A stretch of 64,000 nt of DNA from Staphylococcus sp. NAM3COL9 (GTDB lineage: Bacteria > Bacillota > Bacilli > Staphylococcales > Staphylococcaceae): contig NZ_LGPC01000016.1 of the NCBI RefSeq assembly GCF_001431205.1, positions 620,143-684,142 of the forward strand, given 5' to 3'. Every line of letters begins with the position of its first letter. Position 1 is the first letter of the stretch. A program made the translations under genes and the position numbers. The notes below the pieces were generated by a model that saw only the letters and a list, made by a program, of their open reading frames with translations, ran no database searches and was not told the DNA's origin. Positions 45,037-55,001 of this stretch are shown here, in pieces.

Positions 45037-45411
45037 TTATTTAATAATCGTGTTATTAAATACAAAACTTGGTTCTGCACCTAAAACGATAAGGAATATT
45101 TGTGAATAAGCTACAAATTGGAATTTTAATATCATTTCATTTACATATTCGAATTCATGATTTAGTTTAACTTTTTCAACTTCTTGTTCATATAACTCCA
45201 AAACAGAATCTCTAATTAAAATAGGTCTGTTGTTTTGAATAACTTCATTGTTGTTTGAAAACATGAGTAGTCCTAAATATTTATAATGAATACTTAGTTG
45301 TCTTGTTAAACTTGCTATATATTCTAATTGCTCATATAAGCCAGGAGCTTCTTCTCTCAAAGCTTTTAAATCTAATTTGAATTGTGTTAGTTCATCCATT
45401 TCATTTACCAT
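45037..45411 (-). CDS. Hypothetical helical protein downstream of the thioesterase
   Basis: This 124-residue protein is predicted mostly helical, without signal or obvious catalytic motif. It starts 6 bases after the thioesterase stop and is likely co-transcribed. I do not recognise the family. Confidence 0.6.
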   Translation of the reverse strand: MVNEMDELTQFKLDLKALREEAPGLYEQLEYIASLTRQLSIHYKYLGLLMFSNNNEVIQNNRPILIRDSVLELYEQEVEKVKLNHEFEYVNEMILKFQFVAYSQIFLIVLGAEPSFVFNNTIIK

Positions 45412-45417
45412 TTTTAA

Positions 45418-45945
45418 TCACTTCTCCAATTCCCATGGTTTACTTAAATCAAGAGACTTAAGTAATGTTTTACTTTGTGCTCTTCTCGTTTTACGTACTT
45501 TTGCTCTTTCTTCACCATACATAAACAATGTTTTTTCGTCTTTAGTCTGAGCTGTAATTTTAGGTACTTTAATTGCTTTTTTGGTTTCGTCTAAGGCTAC
45601 AAATGTAAGAAAAGCAATAGCAGCAATTTTTCTTTCTGCTGTAATCATATTTTCCGAAATAACCTTACAAAATATTTCCATAGATTTTTCTCCTGTATAA
45701 ACAACAGAAGATTCAATACAAACCGAATCAGACTGAGTAATAGGATGTAAAAATTCTACACTATCCGTAGATGCTGTTACACATTCTTTAACTCTTGCAT
45801 GTCTTCTAGCAGATAATGTTGCGTTATTATCAATTTTTTTCATTAATACGCCACCAAATAGCGTGTTGTAATTATTTAAATCATTAATTAAGACTTGATC
45901 GGTACTGACAATTTTACTATCGCTCGGATATTTATAATTCTCCAT
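45418..45945 (-). CDS. Acyl-CoA thioesterase (hotdog fold, YkhA/BACH type)
   Basis: This 175-residue hotdog protein has DLNNYNTLFGGVLMKKIDNNATLSARRHA, where the Asn-x-x-x-Phe-Gly-Gly motif and Asp form the active site, and VEFLHPITQSDSV. It hydrolyses acyl-CoA to free acid and CoA. The GGGAG binding site for ATG 45945 lies inside one arm of a 15-bp inverted repeat. Confidence 0.85.
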   Translation of the reverse strand: MENYKYPSDSKIVSTDQVLINDLNNYNTLFGGVLMKKIDNNATLSARRHARVKECVTASTDSVEFLHPITQSDSVCIESSVVYTGEKSMEIFCKVISENMITAERKIAAIAFLTFVALDETKKAIKVPKITAQTKDEKTLFMYGEERAKVRKTRRAQSKTLLKSLDLSKPWELEK

Positions 45946-45951
45946 GAAAAA

Positions 45952-45994
45952 CTCCCGTTCTATAATGTTTATGTCACAAATTATAGAACGAGAG
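45952..45994. promoter_or_regulatory. 15-bp inverted repeat over the thioesterase promoter and ribosome binding site
   Basis: CTCCCGTTCTATAAT (45952-45966) and ATTATAGAACGAGAG (45980-45994) match at 14 of 15 positions, 13 bases apart. On the minus strand the outer arm carries TATAAT (-10) and the inner arm carries the ribosome binding site GGGAG. It could be an operator, or an RNA hairpin if transcription starts further upstream. Confidence 0.6.
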
Positions 45995-46054
45995 CATATA
46001 AATAGAAAATATCCCTTTTTTATAATGGTATAAATTTCGTGAATGACCCTGTGT

Positions 46055-46942
46055 TTAATGATGTAATAAGTAATTTTCTTGTATGAATTTAATCCAATTT
46101 TTAGTTAATGAATCTACTATAATATCTTTTCTCCAAATAATGGCAAGTTCCCATTTCATCGAGGGTTCATTAATACTAATCGCTTTCAAATCTTCATCCA
46201 ATAAATCAAGTATCCCTTCAGGTAATATACAGATGCCCATATTATTTATTAACATTTCTTCTATAAAGCTCCATTGAGTCGTTTCAAAAATAATATTAGG
46301 ATTAAAACCATAGTTTCTACATATGTTTTTAATTTTATCGTTCAAGTAAAAATCAGAATTAAATAAAATAAATTCTTGATGCTCTAAATCTTCAATATCA
46401 ATCATATTTTTACCAGATAATGGATGATCTTTATGAACTACGAGTTTTAATTTTTCTTCTAAGAAAGTGAATGTGCTGAAAATTTTATGATTCGTAGGTA
46501 AGACAGTAATTCCCATATCTACATCACCATAATATATATCATTTTCAATTTTCTTACTTCCATTTTCAAAAAGTTGAAATGTTACATTAGGATAAGAATC
46601 ATGGAACTGAGAGATGAGTTTGATTAATCTTCTAATATTAATAATTGTAGGAATCCCTATTTTTAAATGTCCGCTTTTCAATTCTAAAAGATTACTTAAT
46701 TCATTAGGAATATTCTCATACATTTTCAGCATTTCTTTACATTGAAAAAAGAATGCCTCTCCTGCGTCAGTTAGGTAGATTTGGTTTTTATACCTATTAA
46801 ATAATGTTACTTCTAATTCTTTTTCTAGTAATCTAATTGTATTACTAATTGTCGGCTGTGTAATGAAAAGTTTAGCTGCTGCTTTCGTCATACTCTTTTG
46901 GTTTACGACTTCAACAAAATACTGCATATGTCTAAGTTCCAA
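46055..46942 (-). CDS. LysR-family transcriptional regulator
   Basis: The protein has about 295 residues: N-terminal winged helix (MTKAAAKLFITQPTISNTIRLLEKELEVTLFNR) and a substrate-binding domain. TTG 46942 gives the usual MELRHMQYF start, with AAGGTG 8 bases upstream; GTG 46951 is closer to that site and less likely. The target genes are unknown; the thioesterase is next on the same strand. Confidence 0.85.
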   Translation of the reverse strand: MELRHMQYFVEVVNQKSMTKAAAKLFITQPTISNTIRLLEKELEVTLFNRYKNQIYLTDAGEAFFFQCKEMLKMYENIPNELSNLLELKSGHLKIGIPTIINIRRLIKLISQFHDSYPNVTFQLFENGSKKIENDIYYGDVDMGITVLPTNHKIFSTFTFLEEKLKLVVHKDHPLSGKNMIDIEDLEHQEFILFNSDFYLNDKIKNICRNYGFNPNIIFETTQWSFIEEMLINNMGICILPEGILDLLDEDLKAISINEPSMKWELAIIWRKDIIVDSLTKNWIKFIQENYLLHH

Positions 46943-47147
46943 TAAAATCACACCTTCTTATTATATTATGCGTGTAGTGTTCTCTACTTCGATTATTGTT
47001 ATATTTTATAATGCAGCAATTTTTAGCGTTCTTGTTAATATTAATTTTAGCATGTATTGGAAATATAACACCAAGGTTTATTTCTATGTCACGTTATTAT
47101 TTTCTAGGAAATAGCTTAATCACTATTTGTCATCATGATTTGATTAA

Positions 47148-47184
47148 AAAAGATCGTTATCACATTTCGTGATAACGATCTTTT
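47148..47184. terminator. Bidirectional terminator beyond lacH
   Basis: AAAAGATCGTTATCAC pairs perfectly with GTGATAACGATCTTTT around a 5-base loop. It ends the lacPH transcript on the minus strand. Confidence 0.88.
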
Positions 47185-47235
47185 AAGTTATATTATAATT
47201 TCTGATTAATAGCAGTAAAACACCTTAAACACTAG

Positions 47236-50211
47236 CTACTCAAAATTCAATTTAAAGTTAAATCTGATGCGTGAATCATTGAGTCGATAAGTTTCATTTA
47301 ATTCTGGACCACAACTATTAGAACCAATGCCACTTTGTGCATAATCAATATAGATATACGTAAAATCTTCGCGTTCTAATTGATCTTTATGTGTCGCATG
47401 CGTTAACTGATTTAATGAATAATGTGTTGTATTAAAACTGAATGCATCCCCACTCGATACAAAAATAGCGTTTTGATTATTTGAAACTTTAACAAATGTA
47501 GTCTGATTATGACTTCCTGATTCTTGAGGTTTGATATGGTTACTTACATTATCTGTCACTGTCGTTTTGAAATAATCTAAATATGTTGCAACGCCTTTAT
47601 CTTGATAACTACTATAAGGTCCATTTCCATAATATTCGACTTGTTCATAGTCATTTGCTAATGTCATGGCTAAACCGAAACGTGGTAGAAATGGGGCTAA
47701 TCTATCTTTCTCTAAATCATAGTTTACGTTAAGTGTACCATCGTTTTGAATCGTCCACGTAAGTGTACCTGAAAGCACTGGGGGGACTGCCTCATTAACC
47801 ATAGCAATGTCAAAAACAAGACTGGCGTCACACTTATTTTCATCGATTCGGTAACCATGTACGCGCGTAGTAATATCTTTATATCCAGCGTATGCCCAAT
47901 TTTGCTTAACATTAACGTCATTATCTGTTGGTGCACGCCATAGATTGATTTCTGCTTTCTGATTCATAATAATTATGCCATCATGCGCAACTGTCTTTAA
48001 ACTCGCGTCTTTTTTATCAAAAGTGTATATCCAACCATTATTAGAAACATGAATTGTATGAATCTCGTCTTTATATGCTATAGATGATGGTTTCGCATTT
48101 TGATATGTCATTGATTGACGTTGATATACAATTTGATCATATCCTAATTCAAAATGAGTCGAACGTAGCTCATCTTCATCTTTTAATTTGTAGCGTAACA
48201 TCACATCACTGAGTTCATTTATATTAATATAGTCACTTAAATCAATCTTTTGCGTCGTATGTGGTGCGAATTTAGTAAAAGGAACTTCAAACACCTGATG
48301 TGTTCCATCTAAATAAGTAGCAGTTGCTTCAACACTTAGATAGTTTTCTATATGCGTGAAATCCAGTTGATTACGTAATGTCAGTTTATAGTTATCCTGC
48401 TTTATTACTTTTAAAGGTCTATGTTCATATTTAAATTCATAATATCCTTCGTGAGGTATACGATCCGGAGAAACAATACCGTCCACACAGAAATTACCAT
48501 CATGCAGACGTTCGCCAAAATCTCCACCATACCTAAATATTGTCTTACCATCCTTTAAACCTGTTTGAATGCCGTGGTCACACCATTCCCATACAAATCC
48601 TCCAATAAAACTATCGTATGCCTCAACAAGCTTCTGATAAGCATGAAGATCGCCAGGTGAATTCCCCATGGCATGCGCATATTCACACAAAATAAAGGGT
48701 TTATCTAGATTCGGGTGCTTCAAATATGTCATTTCGATTTCTTCTGGAGATGGATACATTCTACTAATCATTTCAACGTTAGATAAATCATAGTCTTTTG
48801 ATTTATCACGATGTAATGTACCTTCATAATGAAGTGGTCGTGTAGCATCTAATACTTTCGCACGCGCTAAGCCTTCAACTATATTGACCCCAAATCCAGA
48901 TTCATTACCCATCGACCACGAAACAATCGAACTATAGTTTTTCAAAGGGATTATAGACGCTTCAATACGCTCTATAATTGCAGTTTGGTATTTAGGGTCA
49001 TCCGTAATGATATTAAAGTGCTCAGTATTTTCTTCACCATATAAACGCACTACACCATGCGTTTCTAAATCCGCTTCACTCATCACATAAAAGCCATATT
49101 GGTCTGTTAATTCATAGAACAAAGGCGATTTCGGATAATGTGCTGTACGAATTGCATTAAAATTACCTTGCTTCATAAGCTGTAAATCTCTAGTATATTG
49201 AGGTTCATTTATCGTATAACCTGTTTTGGGATCACTATCATGATGATTGGCCCCACGTAATTTAATAGATTGCCCATTAATATAAAATTGATTATCTCTG
49301 ATTTCAACTTCTCGAATACCAATTTTTTGTGTAATAACTTCTTGAGCAGTAGTAATGACTAACGTATAAAGTACAGGTCTTTCTGCTGACCATAATTGTG
49401 GTTTATCAACTGTAAAACGATTCTGTTCTGAAGTTTGAGTACTACTTACTAAGTCACCACTTGGATTATATAAGTTTAGTTCAACTTGGTCTAATGCTTG
49501 TTTACGTGCTAAGTTCACGTCTATCGTTGCCTTATTCAAATCATCATTCAAATGTGTTTCAATTTTAAAATCATCTACTCGTGATTGCGCTCGTTTTAAA
49601 ATATAAACATCTCTAAAAATGCCTGAATGTCTAAACATATCTTGGTCTTCAAAATATGTACCATCTGAGTATTTTAATACAAGAACCTGTATCGTATTCT
49701 CTCCATCACGCACAAATTTTGAAATATCAAATTCTGAAATAGCATGAGATATCTGACTATAACCTACAAATTGATTGTTTATCCATACATAAAATGCGCT
49801 ATCTACACCTTCGAAATTCAAATGATAATCACTTTCTGTATCATATGAACTTAACTCAAAAGAACGTGTATAACGTCCGCATGGATTGTACTTTGGAACA
49901 TACGGCGGATCAAATGGAATTGGATATTGTGTGTTAAGGTACTGTATTTGATCGTAGCCATATAAATTCCATACAGACGGCACTGGTAATATGTCCTTTT
50001 TAATCTGTTGAGGCTGTCTCAAACATTCTTCTAGAGCATTGAAATATTCAAAATGCCAATCACCATTTAGTAATGTTACATTTTTTGTATTATAACGTGT
50101 TTCTAAACGATAGTCAGACTCCCCTCGTTGATAAGGTATATAAAATGCACGTCTTGGCATCAAGTTCACATGCTGAACCTCCATATTTTCATGAAATTGT
50201 TGTTCTAACAT
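47236..50211 (-). CDS. lacH: Beta-galactosidase (GH2, LacZ type)
   Basis: This 991-residue cytoplasmic GH2 enzyme has the acid/base Glu437 in WSMGNESGFG and the nucleophile Glu510 in ILCEYAHAMGNSPG, with all LacZ domains by length. It hydrolyses free lactose to glucose and galactose. The arrangement lacP-lacH with divergent AraC-type lacR is that described in Staphylococcus xylosus, unlike the phospho-lactose route of S. aureus. It starts 15 bases after lacP. Confidence 0.95.
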   Translation of the reverse strand: MLEQQFHENMEVQHVNLMPRRAFYIPYQRGESDYRLETRYNTKNVTLLNGDWHFEYFNALEECLRQPQQIKKDILPVPSVWNLYGYDQIQYLNTQYPIPFDPPYVPKYNPCGRYTRSFELSSYDTESDYHLNFEGVDSAFYVWINNQFVGYSQISHAISEFDISKFVRDGENTIQVLVLKYSDGTYFEDQDMFRHSGIFRDVYILKRAQSRVDDFKIETHLNDDLNKATIDVNLARKQALDQVELNLYNPSGDLVSSTQTSEQNRFTVDKPQLWSAERPVLYTLVITTAQEVITQKIGIREVEIRDNQFYINGQSIKLRGANHHDSDPKTGYTINEPQYTRDLQLMKQGNFNAIRTAHYPKSPLFYELTDQYGFYVMSEADLETHGVVRLYGEENTEHFNIITDDPKYQTAIIERIEASIIPLKNYSSIVSWSMGNESGFGVNIVEGLARAKVLDATRPLHYEGTLHRDKSKDYDLSNVEMISRMYPSPEEIEMTYLKHPNLDKPFILCEYAHAMGNSPGDLHAYQKLVEAYDSFIGGFVWEWCDHGIQTGLKDGKTIFRYGGDFGERLHDGNFCVDGIVSPDRIPHEGYYEFKYEHRPLKVIKQDNYKLTLRNQLDFTHIENYLSVEATATYLDGTHQVFEVPFTKFAPHTTQKIDLSDYININELSDVMLRYKLKDEDELRSTHFELGYDQIVYQRQSMTYQNAKPSSIAYKDEIHTIHVSNNGWIYTFDKKDASLKTVAHDGIIIMNQKAEINLWRAPTDNDVNVKQNWAYAGYKDITTRVHGYRIDENKCDASLVFDIAMVNEAVPPVLSGTLTWTIQNDGTLNVNYDLEKDRLAPFLPRFGLAMTLANDYEQVEYYGNGPYSSYQDKGVATYLDYFKTTVTDNVSNHIKPQESGSHNQTTFVKVSNNQNAIFVSSGDAFSFNTTHYSLNQLTHATHKDQLEREDFTYIYIDYAQSGIGSNSCGPELNETYRLNDSRIRFNFKLNFE

Positions 50212-50226
50212 AAAATGACATCCTCT

Positions 50227-51615
50227 CTATTTAATACGCTCTCTATGTTCTCTCTGACGTTTATATCGGAGTGTTTTCTCAATATCATTCAAGAAGTCAC
50301 CTTTTAAATTAAATGCTTTATGATATAAAAATGCTGTTAAACTAACAAAAATCAACGGTGCGACAATAATCATGATACGCAGACCATTAACCGTGGTCGC
50401 CGATTGTGTCTCATTCGGCGTATAACCTAATACAGATAAACCGACACCTACAATTAAAGCGGCAACTGCTTGTGATGCTTTAGTTAAAAACGTGTTTGTG
50501 GAAGTGATTACACTCTCATTACGTTGCCCAAACTTCACTTCACCATAATCAATCACATCTGCAAGCGACACTGTTGTTATACCAACCATAAATCCTGAAC
50601 CAACACGTAACATGCCTGCACCTATAATGACTAAAATCGTACTTTGTGGCGCAACGAAACCTGATACTAAAATAATAACTAACCCAGTTATGATAAGCGT
50701 AATAGCTGTATTAAACGCTGTAGTTCTACCAACCCATTTAATAAAACGTGGCAAAAGTAATAAACCAAGCATTTCACACAGAATCATTGCATTAAAAATT
50801 GAAAATAAATGTTCTGCATTCACTACATATTTAAAGTAATAAATGATAGAACCATTAAGCGTTTGTAGACATAAATTAAAAGTTAATAAAACACCCATGA
50901 TGGCAAGTAATTCTTTGTTTTTAAATAAAATACGACCAATATCTTTAAAATTAACTTTAATACCTATTTGTTTTTCCATTTCATAATCTTCAGGTACTTT
51001 AAAGACCGTCACGCCTATCGTAAAGATAAAAACAATACTACAGATTACGGCAAAAACAAAAATGCCTACCGAATCACTACCGCTACCAAAAATATCTCCT
51101 AATTTGTGTATAAAGAACAAACCAAAAGTACCTACAATAAATGCAGCTAAACTTGCGAAAAATCTAGGAATAACTGAAATTTCTTCACGTTCTCTAGGAT
51201 TATGCGTCAAGTTCGGTAACCATGACCAGTATGGTATATCCATCATCGTGTAAGTCATTCCCCAGGAAATATATATAATCGATATATAAATGTACATAGC
51301 CGTCTGTGATAAATCTAAATTCGTAAACAGCAAGACTGTAACAATAGCGTTAGCAAGCGTACCGATAACGAGCCATGTCTTGAATTTACCAAAGTTATTC
51401 CGTGTATTATCAACAATCATACCCATAATCGGATCATTGATTGCATCCCAAATACGTGCAACAAAAAGCATAACTCCGACAAACGCAGGAGATAAACCTA
51501 CAATATCTGTGATATAAAACATTAAGAAGAGACCAACAATATTAAATATAGCGTCCTTCCCTATTGCACCAAATCCAAATGCTAATTTTTGCTTTCCAGT
51601 TAAATATCTATTCAT
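50227..51615 (-). CDS. lacP: Lactose permease, GPH:cation symporter family
   Basis: This 462-residue membrane protein has about 12 spans. Its GPH signatures are [44 protein letters not shown] and [16 protein letters not shown]. It lacks the C-terminal EIIA domain found in streptococcal LacS. It imports lactose with a cation. GAGGTGG precedes ATG 51615, and a cre-like site lies 26 bases upstream of the start. Confidence 0.92.
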   Translation of the reverse strand: MNRYLTGKQKLAFGFGAIGKDAIFNIVGLFLMFYITDIVGLSPAFVGVMLFVARIWDAINDPIMGMIVDNTRNNFGKFKTWLVIGTLANAIVTVLLFTNLDLSQTAMYIYISIIYISWGMTYTMMDIPYWSWLPNLTHNPREREEISVIPRFFASLAAFIVGTFGLFFIHKLGDIFGSGSDSVGIFVFAVICSIVFIFTIGVTVFKVPEDYEMEKQIGIKVNFKDIGRILFKNKELLAIMGVLLTFNLCLQTLNGSIIYYFKYVVNAEHLFSIFNAMILCEMLGLLLLPRFIKWVGRTTAFNTAITLIITGLVIILVSGFVAPQSTILVIIGAGMLRVGSGFMVGITTVSLADVIDYGEVKFGQRNESVITSTNTFLTKASQAVAALIVGVGLSVLGYTPNETQSATTVNGLRIMIIVAPLIFVSLTAFLYHKAFNLKGDFLNDIEKTLRYKRQREHRERIK

Positions 51616-51640
51616 TTATCCACCTCTAAACCATCACTTT

Positions 51641-51655
51641 TTAAAACGCTTACAT
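51641..51655 (-). promoter_or_regulatory. Candidate cre site upstream of lacP
   Basis: On the minus strand ATGTAAGCGTTTTAA matches 14 of 15 positions of the cre consensus. CcpA control of lacPH is known in S. xylosus. Confidence 0.65.
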
Positions 51656-51800
51656 ATGTGTTGGCTTTATTTTAGCAATTTAAAGTATATGTAATGAATA
51701 GCATAATGATGATGTTACATGGCAAAATGTTGCCATTTGTTATTATAATAGGATTATATAAGTCTAAAGATCTTCAATATGATGAATTGAGAGGTGTATC

Positions 51801-52625
51801 ATGCAAGTTTTATGGAAGAAATTCAGTAAAAAGTTAATTGATGCTAATTTAGCAGAATGTGGTATTGAGGTTGGTGTACCAAACGTAGGTTATAATTATA
51901 CAGTTTTCCAAACATCTGTAATACATATCGTAACTCATGGTGAAGGTATTTTTAAATATGATGGGAAAAGTTTTAACCTAAAAAAAGGGGATATGTTTTT
52001 ACTAGAAAAAGGCATGGAAGTAGAATATAAGCCTTCATTTTCAAAACCTTGGACTTATTATTGGGTAGGTATTAGCGGCAAACAAATTCTAGACTATTTA
52101 GCACGTAGTTATATCGTGGATGACCATGTCATTATAGGTAAAGATACTTCTGAAATTAAAAAAACGATTCATAATATCTGTAATCTTTCAAAAACAATTG
52201 CGTCTAGCAACTCACATGACATTTTAATCATGCAACATATATACCAATTAGTTTATATGCTACAAGAACAGTTTCCTAAAAAATTCTCAGTCAACGTCAA
52301 TATTGTTAACGAAGATATCCAAAAAGCAGTCGAATTTATCAATTCAAACTATCACAAGAATATTAGTATCGTTGATGTTGCGCAATATGTTAATGTCACT
52401 CGCAGTCATTTATTCAAGCTGTTTAAGAAGAATTTAAATTATTCTCCCAAAGCATACTTAACATATATCCGTATGTATCATGCATCTCAATTACTTATAC
52501 ATACGAATGATATGATATGTGAAGTTTCAAGTAAAGTTGGATATAAAGATCCTTTGTTATTTTCAAAATGTTTCACAAAACACTTTGAAATTAGCGCGTC
52601 TGAATATCGAAATAATTTTTCTTAG
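51801..52625 (+). CDS. lacR: AraC/XylS-family activator of the lactose operon
   Basis: This 274-residue protein has an N-terminal cupin sensor domain (about 30-110) and a C-terminal pair of HTH motifs (ISIVDVAQYVNVTRSHLFKLFKKNLNYSPKAYLTYIRM, DMICEVSSKVGYKDPLLFSKCFTKHFEISASEYR). It is divergent from lacP and is the expected activator. GAGAGGTG precedes ATG 51801. Confidence 0.92.
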   Translation: MQVLWKKFSKKLIDANLAECGIEVGVPNVGYNYTVFQTSVIHIVTHGEGIFKYDGKSFNLKKGDMFLLEKGMEVEYKPSFSKPWTYYWVGISGKQILDYLARSYIVDDHVIIGKDTSEIKKTIHNICNLSKTIASSNSHDILIMQHIYQLVYMLQEQFPKKFSVNVNIVNEDIQKAVEFINSNYHKNISIVDVAQYVNVTRSHLFKLFKKNLNYSPKAYLTYIRMYHASQLLIHTNDMICEVSSKVGYKDPLLFSKCFTKHFEISASEYRNNFS

Positions 52626-52633
52626 CTTAATAT

Positions 52634-52659
52634 GTTTAAGTTCTTTGATATGTGGAATT
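52634..52659 (+). promoter_or_regulatory. Candidate sigma-B promoter of the small repeat protein
   Basis: GTTTAA, 14 bases and GGAATT resemble the sigma-B consensus GTTTAA-N12-15-GGGWAW, the -10 only partly. Confidence 0.4.
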
Positions 52660-52694
52660 ACATTAATATAACATTTTAAAGGAGGCATTTGTTT

Positions 52695-52838
52695 ATGAGT
52701 AAATTTGATGAGTTCAAAGATCAAGCAACAGATAAAGCTAAAGATAAGGCCGACGAAATTAAAAATGACGATGAGAAAAAAGAACAAGTGAAAGACCAAG
52801 CAACAGATAAAGCAAAAGACTTAAAAGATAAATTCTAA
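52695..52838 (+). CDS. Small charged repeat protein (CsbD/LEA-like), 47 residues
   Basis: ATG 52695 lies 10 bases after AAAGGAGG. The protein is made of charged helices with the motif DQATDKAKD twice (residues 9-17 and 34-42), rich in Lys, Asp and Glu and without cysteine. Such small hydrophilic proteins often belong to general stress regulons. A terminator follows. Confidence 0.8.
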   Translation: MSKFDEFKDQATDKAKDKADEIKNDDEKKEQVKDQATDKAKDLKDKF

Positions 52839-52855
52839 TTTTTGATAAACACAGA

Positions 52856-52889
52856 AAGACACTTCCGCTATAAGCGGAAGTGTCTTTTT
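52856..52889 (+). terminator. Terminator of the small repeat protein
   Basis: AAGACACTTCCGCT and AGCGGAAGTGTCTT pair perfectly around a 3-base loop, followed by TTT. Confidence 0.88.
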
Positions 52890-52960
52890 ATGCTTTTATA
52901 TAAGCGAACCAACTTTGAAAGATGTTGCCACTTAACAAAATAATATGGCCTCAAGTTAGA

Positions 52961-53350
52961 TTATAAATCACCTGTTAGAAATTGCGCTTCACCGTTAAAG
53001 AAGCTCCAGTTTTCATCGGTATTTTCTACTAAACTAATCATAATATCTTCTTTACGAATGCCTACTTTGTCATGTAGTGTATCCACTAAATTTTTGTAGA
53101 ATGTCGTTTTTTGTTCTTTTGTTCTCGGTCTCGAAACGATAGTAAATACTATCACCTCGTCTGTTCTTTCAACGCCTAAGCCTGTATCTAATATGTCCAT
53201 TTCATAGTCCTCATGTTGATTCACAATTAAATACTTATCACCTTTTGGTGCTTGAAATGCATCTAACATAACATTATATGTGATATCTAAAATACTTTTA
53301 ATTTCCTCTTTTTCTCTACCTTTGATCATGTCTAATTTAATTAATGGCAT
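52961..53350 (-). CDS. Tautomerase-family protein
   Basis: This 129-residue protein starts MPLIKLDM, so Pro1 is available after Met removal as the catalytic amine. It has KYLIVNQHEDYEMDI and FTIVSRPRTKEQKTTFYKNL, as in the larger tautomerase/malonate-semialdehyde-decarboxylase-like subfamily. It is last in a minus-strand cluster with a symporter and a flavin monooxygenase, probably handling a product of their pathway. Confidence 0.8.
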   Translation of the reverse strand: MPLIKLDMIKGREKEEIKSILDITYNVMLDAFQAPKGDKYLIVNQHEDYEMDILDTGLGVERTDEVIVFTIVSRPRTKEQKTTFYKNLVDTLHDKVGIRKEDIMISLVENTDENWSFFNGEAQFLTGDL

Positions 53351-53373
53351 GTAAATTCTCCTTCTAAAATAAG

Positions 53374-53478
53374 TTATTTATCTTTATTTGAATATCCGAC
53401 TTTTAACGAAATAAATACTACAACAAACATTCCTAGAAAACCATATAACCATATCGATAACATCTCATTAACAAACAT
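53374..53478 (-). CDS. 34-residue membrane protein partnered with the symporter
   Basis: ATG 53478 overlaps the TAA of the symporter by one base (TAATG), so translation is coupled. The protein is MFVNEMLSIWLYGFLGMFVV followed by VFISLKVGYSNKDK: one span with a basic cytoplasmic tail. Small accessory proteins of this size are annotated beside some sodium:solute symporters. Its role here is inferred from the coupling. Confidence 0.72.
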   Translation of the reverse strand: MFVNEMLSIWLYGFLGMFVVVFISLKVGYSNKDK

Positions 53479-54977
53479 TAATTATTACCTTCTTCTATAT
53501 TATATTTTTGATTATCTTTTGGCTTCATGATAAATGCAGCAATTGTAATTGTTGCGATACCGATAAATGTTGCTACTGCACCTGCTGACATTGTACTTGG
53601 AATAATGCCACCGAAGTAAATGACTAAATATGCACCTAGTCCTACAAACATAGATAGCTCTGCAGCTTTAGCTGGTGCTTTCTTTTTGGCGTATATGGCA
53701 TGTAAGATGGGGCCTAATGTGCCTGCTGCGATGCCTGATATTCCAATCCACATAATGTCACTCATATGTTTTGGAGGTTGTAAAACAAGTAAAAATGATA
53801 ATAAACCTACGATTGGTACACTGATTTTACTTATTTGAAATGCAATTTTATTCGCTTTTTCATCACTAATATTAATTATTTTTCGTCTAACTAAGCATTT
53901 TAAGAATATATCATTCGCAAATACTGTAGAAATAGAAACAAATAATCCATCTGTTGTCGACATCGCTGCAGCTAAAATGACCACTCCGAAAAGCGCTACA
54001 ATCACTGCAGGAAATGCCCAAATAATATAGTCAAGCAGAGCTAAATCTGACGTTTCAACACTATTACCAAGTGCGACACGTGCAAATATACCACCGAATA
54101 GAACGAGTAGACAAAGGCCCGTGACAATAATATAAGTATTGATCATTTTCCCTAAATCTTTTTCATTTTTCAAGCCTAATATTTTATTGAATAAATGCGG
54201 TGCAGAGGCAAATGCCCACTGTATGACGATTGCACCTAAAACCATGGAAAAAGAATTGAAATGTACAGATTCTGGATTAAATACTTTAACTAAATTTTCA
54301 TTTTGGTTAGATAAATTACTTGCGATACCAGCAAATGTACTTGTAATACTTCCTTTCCAAAAGATAACAATACCTGAGATAAATACACCAAAACCTGCAA
54401 TGGCCATAATGATAACTTGTATCGCATCAGTATAAATATCTGCAAGTGCACCACCAACATACACGTATAGTACGACAATAACGGCTATAAAGACGAGTCC
54501 GCTAAAATAAGACATACCAAGTAAATATTCAAAAATCCTTGCGCCTGCAACAAACTGGCTGGCTATATAAAATATATTAAAAAGAAGGATAATGCCAGTA
54601 CCTACGCGCATTATATCACTATCGTAGAAATCTCCTAACCAATCTGGAAGAGATAAAGATTTTTGAGTTGTATTCAATTTCCTTACCTTTTTAGCCACCA
54701 TTAAGACACCCGTGGGTCCACCAATAAACATGGCTAGAAATAACCATAAATTGTTAAGACCCCATTCATATGACCAACCAGGGTAGCCTAAAAAGGTGGC
54801 TGCACTTAAGTATGTGGCTGCAAATGATAGTCCGAGCACTCTAGGACCGATGTTACCGCCACCAGTAGCAAAATCAGCAATATTTTTCATTTTCCGTGAA
54901 CTCATATAACCAACAATAACCATGACTATCATAAATAATATGAAGCCTATCCATGTATAGAGAGAAATTTCATCCAT
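53478..54977 (-). CDS. Sodium:solute symporter family permease
   Basis: This 499-residue protein has about 13 spans. SSS-family features are FATGGGNIGPRVLGLSFAATYLSAATFLGYPGW and AAAMSTTDGLFVSISTVFANDIF (sodium-site serine/threonine of span 8). It takes up a solute with sodium. It lies 24 bases after the monooxygenase gene, so the solute may be its substrate. Confidence 0.9.
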   Translation of the reverse strand: MDEISLYTWIGFILFMIVMVIVGYMSSRKMKNIADFATGGGNIGPRVLGLSFAATYLSAATFLGYPGWSYEWGLNNLWLFLAMFIGGPTGVLMVAKKVRKLNTTQKSLSLPDWLGDFYDSDIMRVGTGIILLFNIFYIASQFVAGARIFEYLLGMSYFSGLVFIAVIVVLYVYVGGALADIYTDAIQVIIMAIAGFGVFISGIVIFWKGSITSTFAGIASNLSNQNENLVKVFNPESVHFNSFSMVLGAIVIQWAFASAPHLFNKILGLKNEKDLGKMINTYIIVTGLCLLVLFGGIFARVALGNSVETSDLALLDYIIWAFPAVIVALFGVVILAAAMSTTDGLFVSISTVFANDIFLKCLVRRKIINISDEKANKIAFQISKISVPIVGLLSFLLVLQPPKHMSDIMWIGISGIAAGTLGPILHAIYAKKKAPAKAAELSMFVGLGAYLVIYFGGIIPSTMSAGAVATFIGIATITIAAFIMKPKDNQKYNIEEGNN

Positions 54978-55001
54978 TGTTCTTTACTCCTTTATTATTA
55001 T

